The notes under the pieces were generated by a model that saw only the letters and a program-made list of their open reading frames with translations, did no database searches and was not told where the DNA came from. Positions 1 through 7,906 of a stretch of 64,000 nt of DNA are shown one piece after another (the stretch's first letter is position 1; the number at the start of each line of letters is the position of its first letter). This stretch comes from JABMQF01 sp964563755 (GTDB lineage: Archaea > Nanobdellota > Nanobdellia > Woesearchaeales > UBA11576): contig CAZLYC010000007.1 in NCBI GenBank assembly GCA_964563755.1, forward strand, positions 1-64,000, in the 5' to 3' direction. The position numbers were made by a program, and so were the translations under genes.

Positions 1-2
1 CA

Positions 3-2180
3 GGATCCGGCCTCGTGCACTGCGCGCCAGGATGCGGACCTGAAGATTACGAAGTAGGATACGCGAACAATATACCTGCGTTCAACAACCTACGCGAGGA
101 CGGGATATTCCCTGAAGGCATGGCAGAGTTTACCGGCCTACGCGCAAAGAAAGACGACAAGAAATTCGTAGAAGCGCTGAAGAACGAAGGAGTCCTAGTC
201 GCAACAACAGAAGTCGAACACGATTACGCCCACTGCCAGAGATGCAGGGAGCCAGTCATATTCAGGACGACAAAACAATGGTTCTTCAAGGTAGAAGACC
301 TAAAAGACAGGATGGTAGAGGCGAACGAGAGCACATACTGGGTGCCTGACGCTGCAAAGAACGCGTTCAAATCATGGCTCGAGAACCTGAGAGACAACTC
401 AATAACAAAACAGAGATACTGGGGAACACCAGTACCGATATGGAAGTGCAACACCTGCGGAAAGTACGAGATAATAGGCAGCGTACTTGAACTAAAAGAA
501 AAAGCAGGCCACTGTCCTGAGAATCTCCACAAGCCATGGATAGATCTTGTCGAGATAAACTGCAGCTGCGGAGACATGATGAAAAGAGTCCCAGATGTCC
601 TTGACGTCTGGATAGACGCAGGAACACTCTCATGGAACATCCTCGACTACCCTCAGAGAAAAGACCTCTACGAGAGATACTACCCTGCTGACTTCATAAT
701 AGAAGGAAAAGACCAGATAAGAGGATGGTTCAACCTTCTCATGGTAAGTTCATTCCTTGCCCTTGACAGGCCAGCATTCAAGAACTGCTACATGCACGGT
801 TTCATAACTGATGTCGAAGGACAGAAGATGTCAAAGTCACTGGGAAACATAATCTCACCTTTTGATGTCGTCGACAAATATGGCGCGGACACACTAAGGC
901 TCTACACAACAAACACCAAAGCAGGAGACGACATGAGCTTCAGCTGGGATGAGATACAGCTAAGGCACAGGACACTTTCAGTCCTCTGGAACACACAGTC
1001 ATACCTCATGGAACTCTCAAGACTCAACGAGATAAGACCTGAAGAGACAAAACGCCTCAACCTCGGACTTGTCGAGAGATACATAATATCAAAAACGCAT
1101 TCCACAATAAAGAAAGTCACGCAGCTGTTCGAGTGCTATATGCTGCACGAGATACCGACTGTAGTTACAGACATGTTCCTGGAACTCAGCAGGACATACA
1201 TACAGATGACACGTGACAAAGCGAACTCAGAAAACGAGCAGGACAAGAAAGCAGTCATAGGTACGATATTCCATGCTCTGTTCGAGACAATGAAAGTCAT
1301 GTCTCCTCTCTGCCCATTCATAACAGAGCAGATGTACCAGAACATGAAAGATGAGTTCGAGCTCGAAAGACAGAGCATACATGATTTCGAATGGCCAAAA
1401 TATGACGAGAAACTCATAGACACAGACCTTGAGCAGAAATTCGATGCAGCGAAACTTGTCATACAGGCAATACTCTCAGCAAGAGAGAAGGCACAGCAGG
1501 GCGTAAGATGGCCGATAGGGGAAGCTGTCGTCGTCACAAAAGACAAGCTCACCGCAGACGCTGTCGACCAATTGAGGGAACTCATAAGAGTCCAGACAAA
1601 CGTCAAGAACCTGAGCGTAATCGATAAATTCGACAAGGTCAAGCTCTCTGTCAAGGCAGACTACACCAAGATAGGCCCTGACTTCGGAGAGAAGTCACCA
1701 TTGATAATAGCAAGCATGGCAACAACAAGCCCTGACGCAATATTCGCAAAGATAGAGAAAGAGGGCAAGTTCACTGTCTATGCAGGAGGAGAATCCTTCG
1801 AACTGAATGTAGCGCACATAATAACAAAGCGCGAAGTGCCTGACAGCTACGCAGAAGGCGAGTTCAGGAACGGCCTCGTCTATATAGACAAGACCATGAA
1901 TGAGGAACTCCAGGCAGAAGGATATGCTAGAGAGCTCATGAGAAGGATACAGTCGCTTAGAAAAGACGCGAAACTCTCTAAGCCAGACAGGATATCCCTC
2001 TTCATAAACACGAATGAGGACACGGTCACAATGCTTAAGCCATGGAACAACGCGATAAAGGAGAAAGTAGGCGCGAAGACCATGAACATAACGCACAACG
2101 AGCCTGCGAAGATGCACCAGCACAAGAAGAAAGAGAAGATAAAAGAATTCGAGTTCATCATAGAGTTCGACGTGCTGTAA
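3..2180 (+). CDS. ileS: Isoleucyl-tRNA synthetase, C-terminal part (5' end outside the window)
   Basis: Class I aminoacyl-tRNA synthetase charging tRNA-Ile in the cytoplasm. The reading frame is open from base 3 with no start needed, and begins inside the editing (CP1) domain at a GSGLVHCAPGCGPEDY stretch, so roughly the first third of the protein lies upstream of the window. The second signature, KMSKSLGN (near position 830), is present. Cys pairs CxxC around residues 76-79 and 148-151 and a C-terminal anticodon-binding region follow. The length after the editing domain fits the archaeal/eukaryotic-type enzyme. It converges with the RlmN-like gene across a 24-nt T-rich gap. Confidence 0.95.
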   Translation, partial: GSGLVHCAPGCGPEDYEVGYANNIPAFNNLREDGIFPEGMAEFTGLRAKKDDKKFVEALKNEGVLVATTEVEHDYAHCQRCREPVIFRTTKQWFFKVEDLKDRMVEANESTYWVPDAAKNAFKSWLENLRDNSITKQRYWGTPVPIWKCNTCGKYEIIGSVLELKEKAGHCPENLHKPWIDLVEINCSCGDMMKRVPDVLDVWIDAGTLSWNILDYPQRKDLYERYYPADFIIEGKDQIRGWFNLLMVSSFLALDRPAFKNCYMHGFITDVEGQKMSKSLGNIISPFDVVDKYGADTLRLYTTNTKAGDDMSFSWDEIQLRHRTLSVLWNTQSYLMELSRLNEIRPEETKRLNLGLVERYIISKTHSTIKKVTQLFECYMLHEIPTVVTDMFLELSRTYIQMTRDKANSENEQDKKAVIGTIFHALFETMKVMSPLCPFITEQMYQNMKDEFELERQSIHDFEWPKYDEKLIDTDLEQKFDAAKLVIQAILSAREKAQQGVRWPIGEAVVVTKDKLTADAVDQLRELIRVQTNVKNLSVIDKFDKVKLSVKADYTKIGPDFGEKSPLIIASMATTSPDAIFAKIEKEGKFTVYAGGESFELNVAHIITKREVPDSYAEGEFRNGLVYIDKTMNEELQAEGYARELMRRIQSLRKDAKLSKPDRISLFINTNEDTVTMLKPWNNAIKEKVGAKTMNITHNEPAKMHQHKKKEKIKEFEFIIEFDVL

Positions 2181-2204
2181 ATTTTTTAATTCATTTCTTA
2201 TTTT

Positions 2205-2999
2205 TTATTCCCGCTGCTGGGTGGTGCTGGCGTAATCAAGCATACCACACGCTGCTGAAATATCTCTTCCTTTAGATTCACGTTTCCTGCACTCATAGCC
2301 CGCAATCATTATCATCTTATGCCATTCGTCGATTACTCTGCTCTTCCTGAATTCCTTGTAATCATTTAGTTCAATCAGGTTGAAGCACACATTCTTAGGC
2401 CAGTCTAGCGAAAGAAGAAGCTTGAGATCCTTGTCAGAATCATTTACACCGGAAATCATAGAATATTCTATCATCAATCCGCGCTTGTGCTTTGCAGTAT
2501 ACCCCTTGGAGAACAGGACAATATCTGACACTGATACGCAGCCAGGCATCAGCTTCTTTCTTAAATCCTCATCTGCTGAATGAAGAGATACTGCGACGTG
2601 AAAAGGCACGTTGAGGAGCTTTTCAAGCATCAGGCCACATGTAGAGAGACTTATCTTCCTGTAAGATATATCCAACTCATCATGCATGATATCTATCGCT
2701 TGAGTCACCGCATCAAAATTCAGCATCGGTTCACCCATGCCCATGAACACTACAGATGACGGCTTTGATTTTGCAAGACCCATCGCTGTCTTGAACTGTT
2801 CGACTATCTCATCTGCTGAAAGATTCCTCACGAACTTGCCTGCCCTGCAGAACGCGCAATGCATCCCGCATCCAATCTGCGATGAAACACAGATCGTAGT
2901 GCGAAAGCCCTGACCAGGAATAAGGACTGTCTTCATTCCGTTGCTGAACTCTACAAGACGCGTTCCATCAGCTGATGCAGTTACACTATGTTCTGTCAT
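2205..2999 (-). CDS. RlmN/Cfr-family radical SAM RNA methyltransferase, short form
   Basis: 264 residues. The radical SAM CxxxCxxC cluster is at Cys44, Cys48 and Cys51, preceded by CVSSQIGC as in bacterial RlmN. The GMGEPMLN motif that contacts SAM follows, and the C-terminal ISAACGML carries Cys251, equivalent to the methyl-carrying cysteine of RlmN. Family knowledge: RlmN makes 2-methyladenosine in 23S rRNA and tRNA. Bacterial RlmN is about 350-380 residues; this protein lacks the N-terminal helical accessory domain, so its RNA target could differ. It is divergently transcribed from the small membrane protein gene at 3076. Exact substrate is not deducible. Confidence 0.88.
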   Translation of the reverse strand: MTEHSVTASADGTRLVEFSNGMKTVLIPGQGFRTTICVSSQIGCGMHCAFCRAGKFVRNLSADEIVEQFKTAMGLAKSKPSSVVFMGMGEPMLNFDAVTQAIDIMHDELDISYRKISLSTCGLMLEKLLNVPFHVAVSLHSADEDLRKKLMPGCVSVSDIVLFSKGYTAKHKRGLMIEYSMISGVNDSDKDLKLLLSLDWPKNVCFNLIELNDYKEFRKSRVIDEWHKMIMIAGYECRKRESKGRDISAACGMLDYASTTQQRE

Positions 3000-3075
3000 G
3001 AAAAATATTACGAAGCTCTGTATTTAATATATTTTCTTGAAAAGATTTATATTCTAAACATAGAAACAAAGAACC

Positions 3076-3336
3076 ATGAAACGAAAGAGCGCAAAAAAAC
3101 TTGAACAGAGCAGAAAAGAACAAAAGGAAACCTGCGAGTGCTGCAAGACCATGCCCCTTCAAGCATTCCTTGTTAAAGGCCTATCAGTATTCCTTTCAGT
3201 CCTGCTTGTTATCGCACTCACCCTCTATGTAATCGGCAAGATGCCTGCAAGAGGATTCTGGACATTCGCAGTATTGCTCGCAGTAATAGCTTTCTTTGTC
3301 CTGCCTGCAATGAGAAAGAAGTTCTGCTGCAGTTAA
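3076..3336 (+). CDS. Small two-helix membrane protein, Cys-rich N terminus
   Basis: 86 residues: a Lys/Glu-rich N terminus with a CECC cluster, then two hydrophobic helices (about residues 35-55 and 60-78), a basic patch (MRKK) and a terminal CC. A TATA-like tttatatt lies about 26 nt before the ATG, so the transcript is probably leaderless. No family recognised. The 96-nt inverted-repeat element at 3344-3439 begins 8 nt after the stop. Confidence 0.7.
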   Translation: MKRKSAKKLEQSRKEQKETCECCKTMPLQAFLVKGLSVFLSVLLVIALTLYVIGKMPARGFWTFAVLLAVIAFFVLPAMRKKFCCS

Positions 3337-3343
3337 GACACAT

Positions 3344-3439
3344 CGCCACTGCCGCTCGCACCTATAGAATTATTTGATAATAAATCTGAGTACACCGTTG
3401 ATTAGACAGGATATTAGTTAGCTCGCCAGGGCAGTGGCG
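3344..3439 (-). ncRNA. Structured intergenic element, copy D (diverged)
   Basis: A 96-nt element bounded by a perfect 10-bp inverted repeat, cgccactgcc and ggcagtggcg. Read on the minus strand it begins GCCAC...GGCGAGC and ends TGCGAGCG...GTGGC, the same order of motifs as the copies at 39088, 45621 and 54216. The central GTTGGGCGA motif of those copies is not convincing here, so family membership is tentative. On this strand it lies 44 nt downstream of the stop of the small gene at 3484-3669. It could be a 3' UTR structure or a small mobile element. Confidence 0.5.
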
Positions 3440-3483
3440 CTGATTTTAGAACTAGCTAAACCTATTTGTAACGTAATCAGAAC

Positions 3484-3669
3484 TCAGTTGAAGTCGTTAA
3501 GTGTCAGCTCCCTGTCTTTCATATCAGGCAGGCTGCCAAATCTCTTTAGATATTGCTGTCTTCGCTCTTCCTCGATTTCCATCTTTAGTCTTTGAAATGC
3601 ATCTTCCATGGTCAGCATGAAAGGGGTAGATATTCTATAAAGCAGATAGTGTCGCAAAGGCACTGTCAA
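3484..3669 (-). CDS. Small hypothetical protein
   Basis: 61 residues from a TTG start; an internal ATG at 3618 (MLTMEDAF) would give 44 residues and is an equally good start because neither has a strong ribosome site. The C-terminal part is charged and helical (residues about 20-50). No family recognised. The candidate structured element D lies downstream. Confidence 0.45.
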   Translation of the reverse strand: MTVPLRHYLLYRISTPFMLTMEDAFQRLKMEIEEERRQQYLKRFGSLPDMKDRELTLNDFN

Positions 3670-3939
3670 TTCTCACGAAAAATCCACCCCTTATTACGTA
3701 TAATATACTCTTTCTTTGTTTATAAACATTGTGGTGTCGTTAAAAAGTAAAATAATGCTGAATAAACTTCACTTAAATTTTAAATATAATGAATATGCCC
3801 TATTTAACAAAAATAAAACGCTATTTTATTTATTCTGTTTTGTTACCTTAGAGAATATCCATTTTTTTGCTGCAAATATTTATAAGGAAGATAATATGAT
3901 TCTCCGTATTCTTTTCGATACTGAAAACCGGGTGGTAAG

Positions 3940-4806
3940 ATGGACAAGAAACAGAAAAAGATATTGATGATTGCAGCACCTATCGCTGTTGTTGTACTCC
4001 TGATAGGAGGAGGACTGTTCTCGCTTCTAGGAAGCAGCACAACTGTAGCAGCGCTCAACATAGAAGAAGGAAAAGTTCAGGTAGACACGGGCAGCGGATG
4101 GGCAGATGCACAGGACGGGATGGAGCTGTCTATAAGCGACAAGGTCAAGACACTTGACGGAACAGCAATACTTGTTCTGTATGAAAGCATCATAGTCCAA
4201 CTCGAGAAGAACACAGAGATAGCCATAGCAGAGCTCAGCAAGAAGAACGTAAAGCTCAACCAGAACACAGGCTCCACATGGAACAAATTCACGGCCATAA
4301 TGGGAGTGCAGAACTTTGAAGTCGAGACACCTAACACAGTAGCTACTGTAAGAGGAACAGAATTCTGGGATGACCAAGATAGCATCGGCGTAGTAAACGG
4401 CACAGTTGACGCAAGGATGGGAAACAAGATGCTGACGCTCGGCGCAAGAAAGAAAGCGCTTCTGTCTGACGAGTTCGGCCAAGCACATGGCTTCGACGAT
4501 AGTGACATAACAAGAGCCATCGAAAAGAAGAAAATCATAATAAAAACGCTCAAGAACCTCAGGCAGCAAGAGTTGCAGAAGCATAACATATTATACAGCA
4601 TGATAAAAAAGACAAAGGGATGGACTGACGCTGATGTCTATAGATATATGGAAAGGCTAGACAATGGCGAGTTCAACGAGGACGACCTCAAAGCACAGGC
4701 AAAGCTACCTGCAGAATCCATCGACAGGTTCGTTGCGCTTACAAAAGAGATAAAGAAAGCGATAAAGGAACTCAAGGAGCTTGAGAACTACACACCGACA
4801 GAATAA
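3940..4806 (+). CDS. FecR-domain membrane-anchored protein
   Basis: 288 residues. One N-terminal membrane helix (about residues 8-33) puts the rest outside the cell. A FecR-like beta domain follows: a GxVQVD opening, a 'DKVKTLDGTA' turn and the characteristic ATVRGTEF motif near residue 138. The C-terminal third is helical and Lys/Glu rich. The ATG is preceded by gggtggtaag. It lies 39 nt upstream of a CHASE2-cyclase gene. FecR proteins beside CHASE2 cyclases are a recurring pair in bacteria, so this one probably senses or presents an extracellular signal to the cyclase; this is inferred from context. Confidence 0.85.
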   Translation: MDKKQKKILMIAAPIAVVVLLIGGGLFSLLGSSTTVAALNIEEGKVQVDTGSGWADAQDGMELSISDKVKTLDGTAILVLYESIIVQLEKNTEIAIAELSKKNVKLNQNTGSTWNKFTAIMGVQNFEVETPNTVATVRGTEFWDDQDSIGVVNGTVDARMGNKMLTLGARKKALLSDEFGQAHGFDDSDITRAIEKKKIIIKTLKNLRQQELQKHNILYSMIKKTKGWTDADVYRYMERLDNGEFNEDDLKAQAKLPAESIDRFVALTKEIKKAIKELKELENYTPTE

Positions 4807-4845
4807 GAACAGCATCAATAATAAGACGAACCTGCTGGTGAAACA

Positions 4846-6864
4846 TTGAAGAAACGGTTTCAGGAAAGACTGAAGAAGATACAGCAGATAAACATAGCTG
4901 AACAGTTGAAACAGGTCAAGAGAACAAGATTCAAAACCTGCATAGTAATAGCAGTGATTGCCGCTTTCTTAAGTTCGCTATTATTGACCGCAGGAGTATA
5001 TTCTAATGTCCAGCTGAAACTTAGCGATTATCTCTATGGTGGAGTTACCCCTCTTAGCAATATCGCGATAGTATCTATAGACGACCAAAGCATACAGGAC
5101 ATAGGAAGATGGCCTTGGGAGAGAGGAAACTTCACTCTGCTTCTTGATAAGATATCTCAAGCGAAGGTAATAGCATTCGACGTAGCTTTCTTCGAACGCT
5201 CAACTGAAGAAACAGACAAGAAACTCGCAGAAGCAGTCGCCAAAGCAGGAAACGTCGTGATGCCTGTCGAATACATCAAGTTCTCATACAAAGACGGAAC
5301 AGTATATGGAGACAAAGTCATAACACCAGTCACTGAGATAACAGAAGCCGCAGCAGCTCTAGGATACATAAATGTCATAACAGACCAGGATGGAACAACA
5401 AGAGCGGCAAACCTGAACATACAGGGAGAATATGACCATTTCACAAACGCGATAGTTGACCAGTACTTCAAGAAAAACCCCGAAAAGCAGACAAGATTCC
5501 TGATAAACTTCGTCGGAAAACCAGGCAGCTATCCTTACTACTCTTTTTCAGGCATACTTGCCGGAATATACAAGCCAGAAGAGTTCAAAGACAAGATACT
5601 CCTAATCGGAGCGACAGCGACAGACCTCCATGACAGCTACTTCGTGCCAACATCATACGGAAAGGCCATGCCCGGAGTGGAAGTTCATGCCAACACTGTC
5701 CAGCAGCTGATAACAGGAAATAATCTCAGGATAGCACCAGCATGGATAACAGTAATCACCATGTTCATCATATCTCTTGGAGTTGCGCTTCTCTCACTTT
5801 ACCTATCAATATGGCTTGCTTCATCAATAGCGATTGCCTTACTTATACTATACATATTCATCACAATATTCACCTTCAATGCAGGAATCATACTCAACAT
5901 AGTCCATGTCGCATCCGCGACAATCATAACATATGTAGGCACGGTGATATACCTGTACCTCTCTGAGAAGAAATCCAGGAAGAAAGTTCTCGGAGCGTTT
6001 GAGAAATATGTATCTAAGGAAGTCATAAAGCACATCATGGAAAATCCTGAAAGATTGAAATTAGGCGGAGACAAGAGAGAGATAACAATATTCTTCTCAG
6101 ATGTCCGCGGATTCACTTCGATATCAGAGAAACTCACGCCAGAAGAATTGGTGCACCTCTTGAACGAGTACCTATCTGAGATGACCAATCTCATACTGAA
6201 AAACAATGGCGTAGTCGACAAATACATGGGAGACGCCATCATGGCATTCTGGAACGCGCCTCTTGACCAGCCTAAACATGCAGAGCTCGCGTGCAAGACC
6301 TGCCTTGAGATGGAAAAGAGGCTTAAGCAGCTGCAGAAAAAATGGACTGAAGAAGGAGTTCCACCTATAGAGATAGGAATAGGCCTCAATACCGGAAACG
6401 CTGTAGTAGGCAACATGGGAAGCTATGAAAGATTCGACTACACTGCAATGGGAGACACAATAAACACAGGATCAAGGCTTGAAGGACTTAACAAGCAATA
6501 CGGAACAAGAATACTGATAAGCGAAAGCACAAAGAACAAAATAGACACAAAGAGATTCGTTGTCAGGAAGATTGACAAGGTCGCTGTGAAAGGCAAGAAA
6601 GAACCGATTACGATATTCGAACTGGTATCGTTCAAGGAAGACACAAAGCACTGGTACTTTGAAGTCATAAAGCATTTTGAAAAAGGGCTTGAACATTATT
6701 TCAATCAGGAATGGGAAGAGGCAAAGAAAGAGTTCGGCAAGGCAGACTCAGTAAGAGAAGGCGGCGACGGAGCATCAAAAGCATTCATCGAACGCTGCGA
6801 CTACCTTAAAGAGCATGAGCCCGGAAAAGATTGGGACGGCGTGTGGGTCATGAAGACCAAATAG
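4846..6864 (+). CDS. CHASE2-domain class III adenylate/guanylate cyclase
   Basis: 672 residues from a TTG start (ctggtgaaac upstream). The order is: membrane helix about 31-53; extracellular CHASE2 sensor about 55-285 (SIDDQSI, GRWPW, IAFDV, PGVEVHA); three membrane helices about 296-375; class III cyclase domain about 410-590. The cyclase keeps both metal aspartates (FFSDVRGF and DKYMGDAIMAF), the base-contacting Lys before MGD, Thr in FDYTAMGDTIN, and the Asn/Arg pair (TINTGSRLE). A helical tail of about 70 residues follows. It should make cAMP (or cGMP) from NTP at the membrane under control of an outside signal. Membrane class III cyclases are uncommon in archaea, suggesting transfer from bacteria together with the FecR gene. 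Confidence 0.93.
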   Translation: MKKRFQERLKKIQQINIAEQLKQVKRTRFKTCIVIAVIAAFLSSLLLTAGVYSNVQLKLSDYLYGGVTPLSNIAIVSIDDQSIQDIGRWPWERGNFTLLLDKISQAKVIAFDVAFFERSTEETDKKLAEAVAKAGNVVMPVEYIKFSYKDGTVYGDKVITPVTEITEAAAALGYINVITDQDGTTRAANLNIQGEYDHFTNAIVDQYFKKNPEKQTRFLINFVGKPGSYPYYSFSGILAGIYKPEEFKDKILLIGATATDLHDSYFVPTSYGKAMPGVEVHANTVQQLITGNNLRIAPAWITVITMFIISLGVALLSLYLSIWLASSIAIALLILYIFITIFTFNAGIILNIVHVASATIITYVGTVIYLYLSEKKSRKKVLGAFEKYVSKEVIKHIMENPERLKLGGDKREITIFFSDVRGFTSISEKLTPEELVHLLNEYLSEMTNLILKNNGVVDKYMGDAIMAFWNAPLDQPKHAELACKTCLEMEKRLKQLQKKWTEEGVPPIEIGIGLNTGNAVVGNMGSYERFDYTAMGDTINTGSRLEGLNKQYGTRILISESTKNKIDTKRFVVRKIDKVAVKGKKEPITIFELVSFKEDTKHWYFEVIKHFEKGLEHYFNQEWEEAKKEFGKADSVREGGDGASKAFIERCDYLKEHEPGKDWDGVWVMKTK

Positions 6865-6929
6865 AACTTAACAATAAATTTAAATAACAAGACATCAAAG
6901 ACTGCCTAATCCCTATGGAGGTGTTTGTT

Positions 6930-7061
6930 TTGAAGTGCAAGAAATGCGGCGTTGAAATCAAGAAAGGAACAAAGATGATGAGCGGCAACTCACAGTACAT
7001 GATATGGAAGTGCGAGAAATGCGGCAACGAACAGATGCAGTGCGTAGGCCTGAATGACTGA
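6930..7061 (+). CDS. Tiny zinc-ribbon protein
   Basis: 43 residues with two CxxC knuckles (CKKCG and CEKCG) about 26 residues apart, followed by a further Cys. A TTG start is chosen because ggaggtg lies 5 nt upstream; an in-frame ATG at 6915 would overlap that site. A TATA-like atttaaat at 6878-6885 predicts transcription from about 6908. Likely a structural zinc ribbon; the partner is unknown. Confidence 0.7.
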   Translation: MKCKKCGVEIKKGTKMMSGNSQYMIWKCEKCGNEQMQCVGLND

Positions 7062-7079
7062 CTAATATTTTTACAGATT

Positions 7080-7622
7080 TTACTTCTTTATGAAGCAGCC
7101 TTCTAGGCAGTAGACACTTAGCGTAGCTTTCTCAGGACACAATGAATACATATCACAAGAGCCGCATAGAGCCTTCATAGAACTCTCATTCAAAGTGCCT
7201 CTCTTATAGTGCAATGCGTAAATCAGATTCAGGTATTTGCTTTCCGCGACCTTCGGTATCGTATCCCTGTGATCTATACCATACCACTCATAAAGCCTTT
7301 TCTCACCTTTGCTGCTGCTGCAGCTCAGACAGACCCGGATAGTGTTATCACCATTATACGAACCAGACCTTGAAAGAGAGAGAAGTCTGTCATTCTTGAG
7401 TATAGTCTTACGTCCGCAGTAGATGCAACGCGCAGGATCCTCAGACTTGCGGATAAATTCACGCACAGAATCAGGCCATGCAATCTCGCCTGACTTAAGC
7501 TTGAAAAATCTTTCTTTTACAGCAGGATAATGAGACTTTGTAAGGCCAGCATTGTCTGCAAGAATCTTCGCGAACTGCCAAAAAATCAAGTCTTTTATGG
7601 AATGAACATCCGGTGGCGGCAT
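7080..7622 (-). CDS. HNH-like zinc-binding protein
   Basis: 180 residues. The centre reads CIYCG (about residues 90-94), a Ser/Gly/Asn turn containing GDNTIRVCLSC, then SSSKGEK. This is the layout of a treble-clef HNH nuclease (CxxC...N...CxxC...K), but the usual catalytic His of the 'DH' motif is not seen. A second Cys-rich group (CGSCDMYSLC) lies at the C terminus. It may be a zinc-binding regulator rather than an active nuclease. It is transcribed alone, convergent with the tiny zinc-ribbon gene. Confidence 0.6.
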   Translation of the reverse strand: MPPPDVHSIKDLIFWQFAKILADNAGLTKSHYPAVKERFFKLKSGEIAWPDSVREFIRKSEDPARCIYCGRKTILKNDRLLSLSRSGSYNGDNTIRVCLSCSSSKGEKRLYEWYGIDHRDTIPKVAESKYLNLIYALHYKRGTLNESSMKALCGSCDMYSLCPEKATLSVYCLEGCFIKK

Positions 7623-7717
7623 AATTCACCTCATATATACCTCTAGAAACTTTTCACTTATAAATTCTCGGCGATACTTAGTCACTAAAAGTGACTAAAA
7701 AACAAGAAATCGACAGC

Positions 7718-7906
7718 TCACACTGTCCAACGATTCCCCTCAAACTCGACAATGTCTCCCTTCACAAGCTTCTTCTTGTTCCTTGTCTCTACCTGACCAT
7801 TAACAAGAATCTTCCCTGAGCGTATCAGCACCTTTGCTTGTCCGCCGGTAGGTATGAGAAGCTTGATCTTGATGAAAGCATTTAGCTCGATATATTCTCC
7901 AGTCAC
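7718..7906 (-). CDS. S4-domain RNA-binding protein (YbcJ-like)
   Basis: 62 residues almost wholly made of an S4 fold: IELNAFIKIKLLIPTGGQAK, then KVLIRSGKILVNG and a basic NKKKLVKGD turn. This is the YbcJ/RlbA-type minimal S4 protein that binds structured RNA. The GTG start at 7906 is chosen because ggagg lies 7 nt upstream and the codon overlaps the TGA of the upstream nuclease gene (GTGA); an ATG at 7939 would give 73 residues. Co-transcribed with the DUF2779-type gene. Confidence 0.82.
   Translation of the reverse strand: MTGEYIELNAFIKIKLLIPTGGQAKVLIRSGKILVNGQVETRNKKKLVKGDIVEFEGNRWTV

Noticed and set aside
3716..3967. 83-residue plus-strand ORF before the FecR gene
   Set aside because: Very AT-rich promoter DNA with Lys/Asn/Phe/Ile composition; it contains the TATA box of the FecR gene and overlaps its start in another frame.
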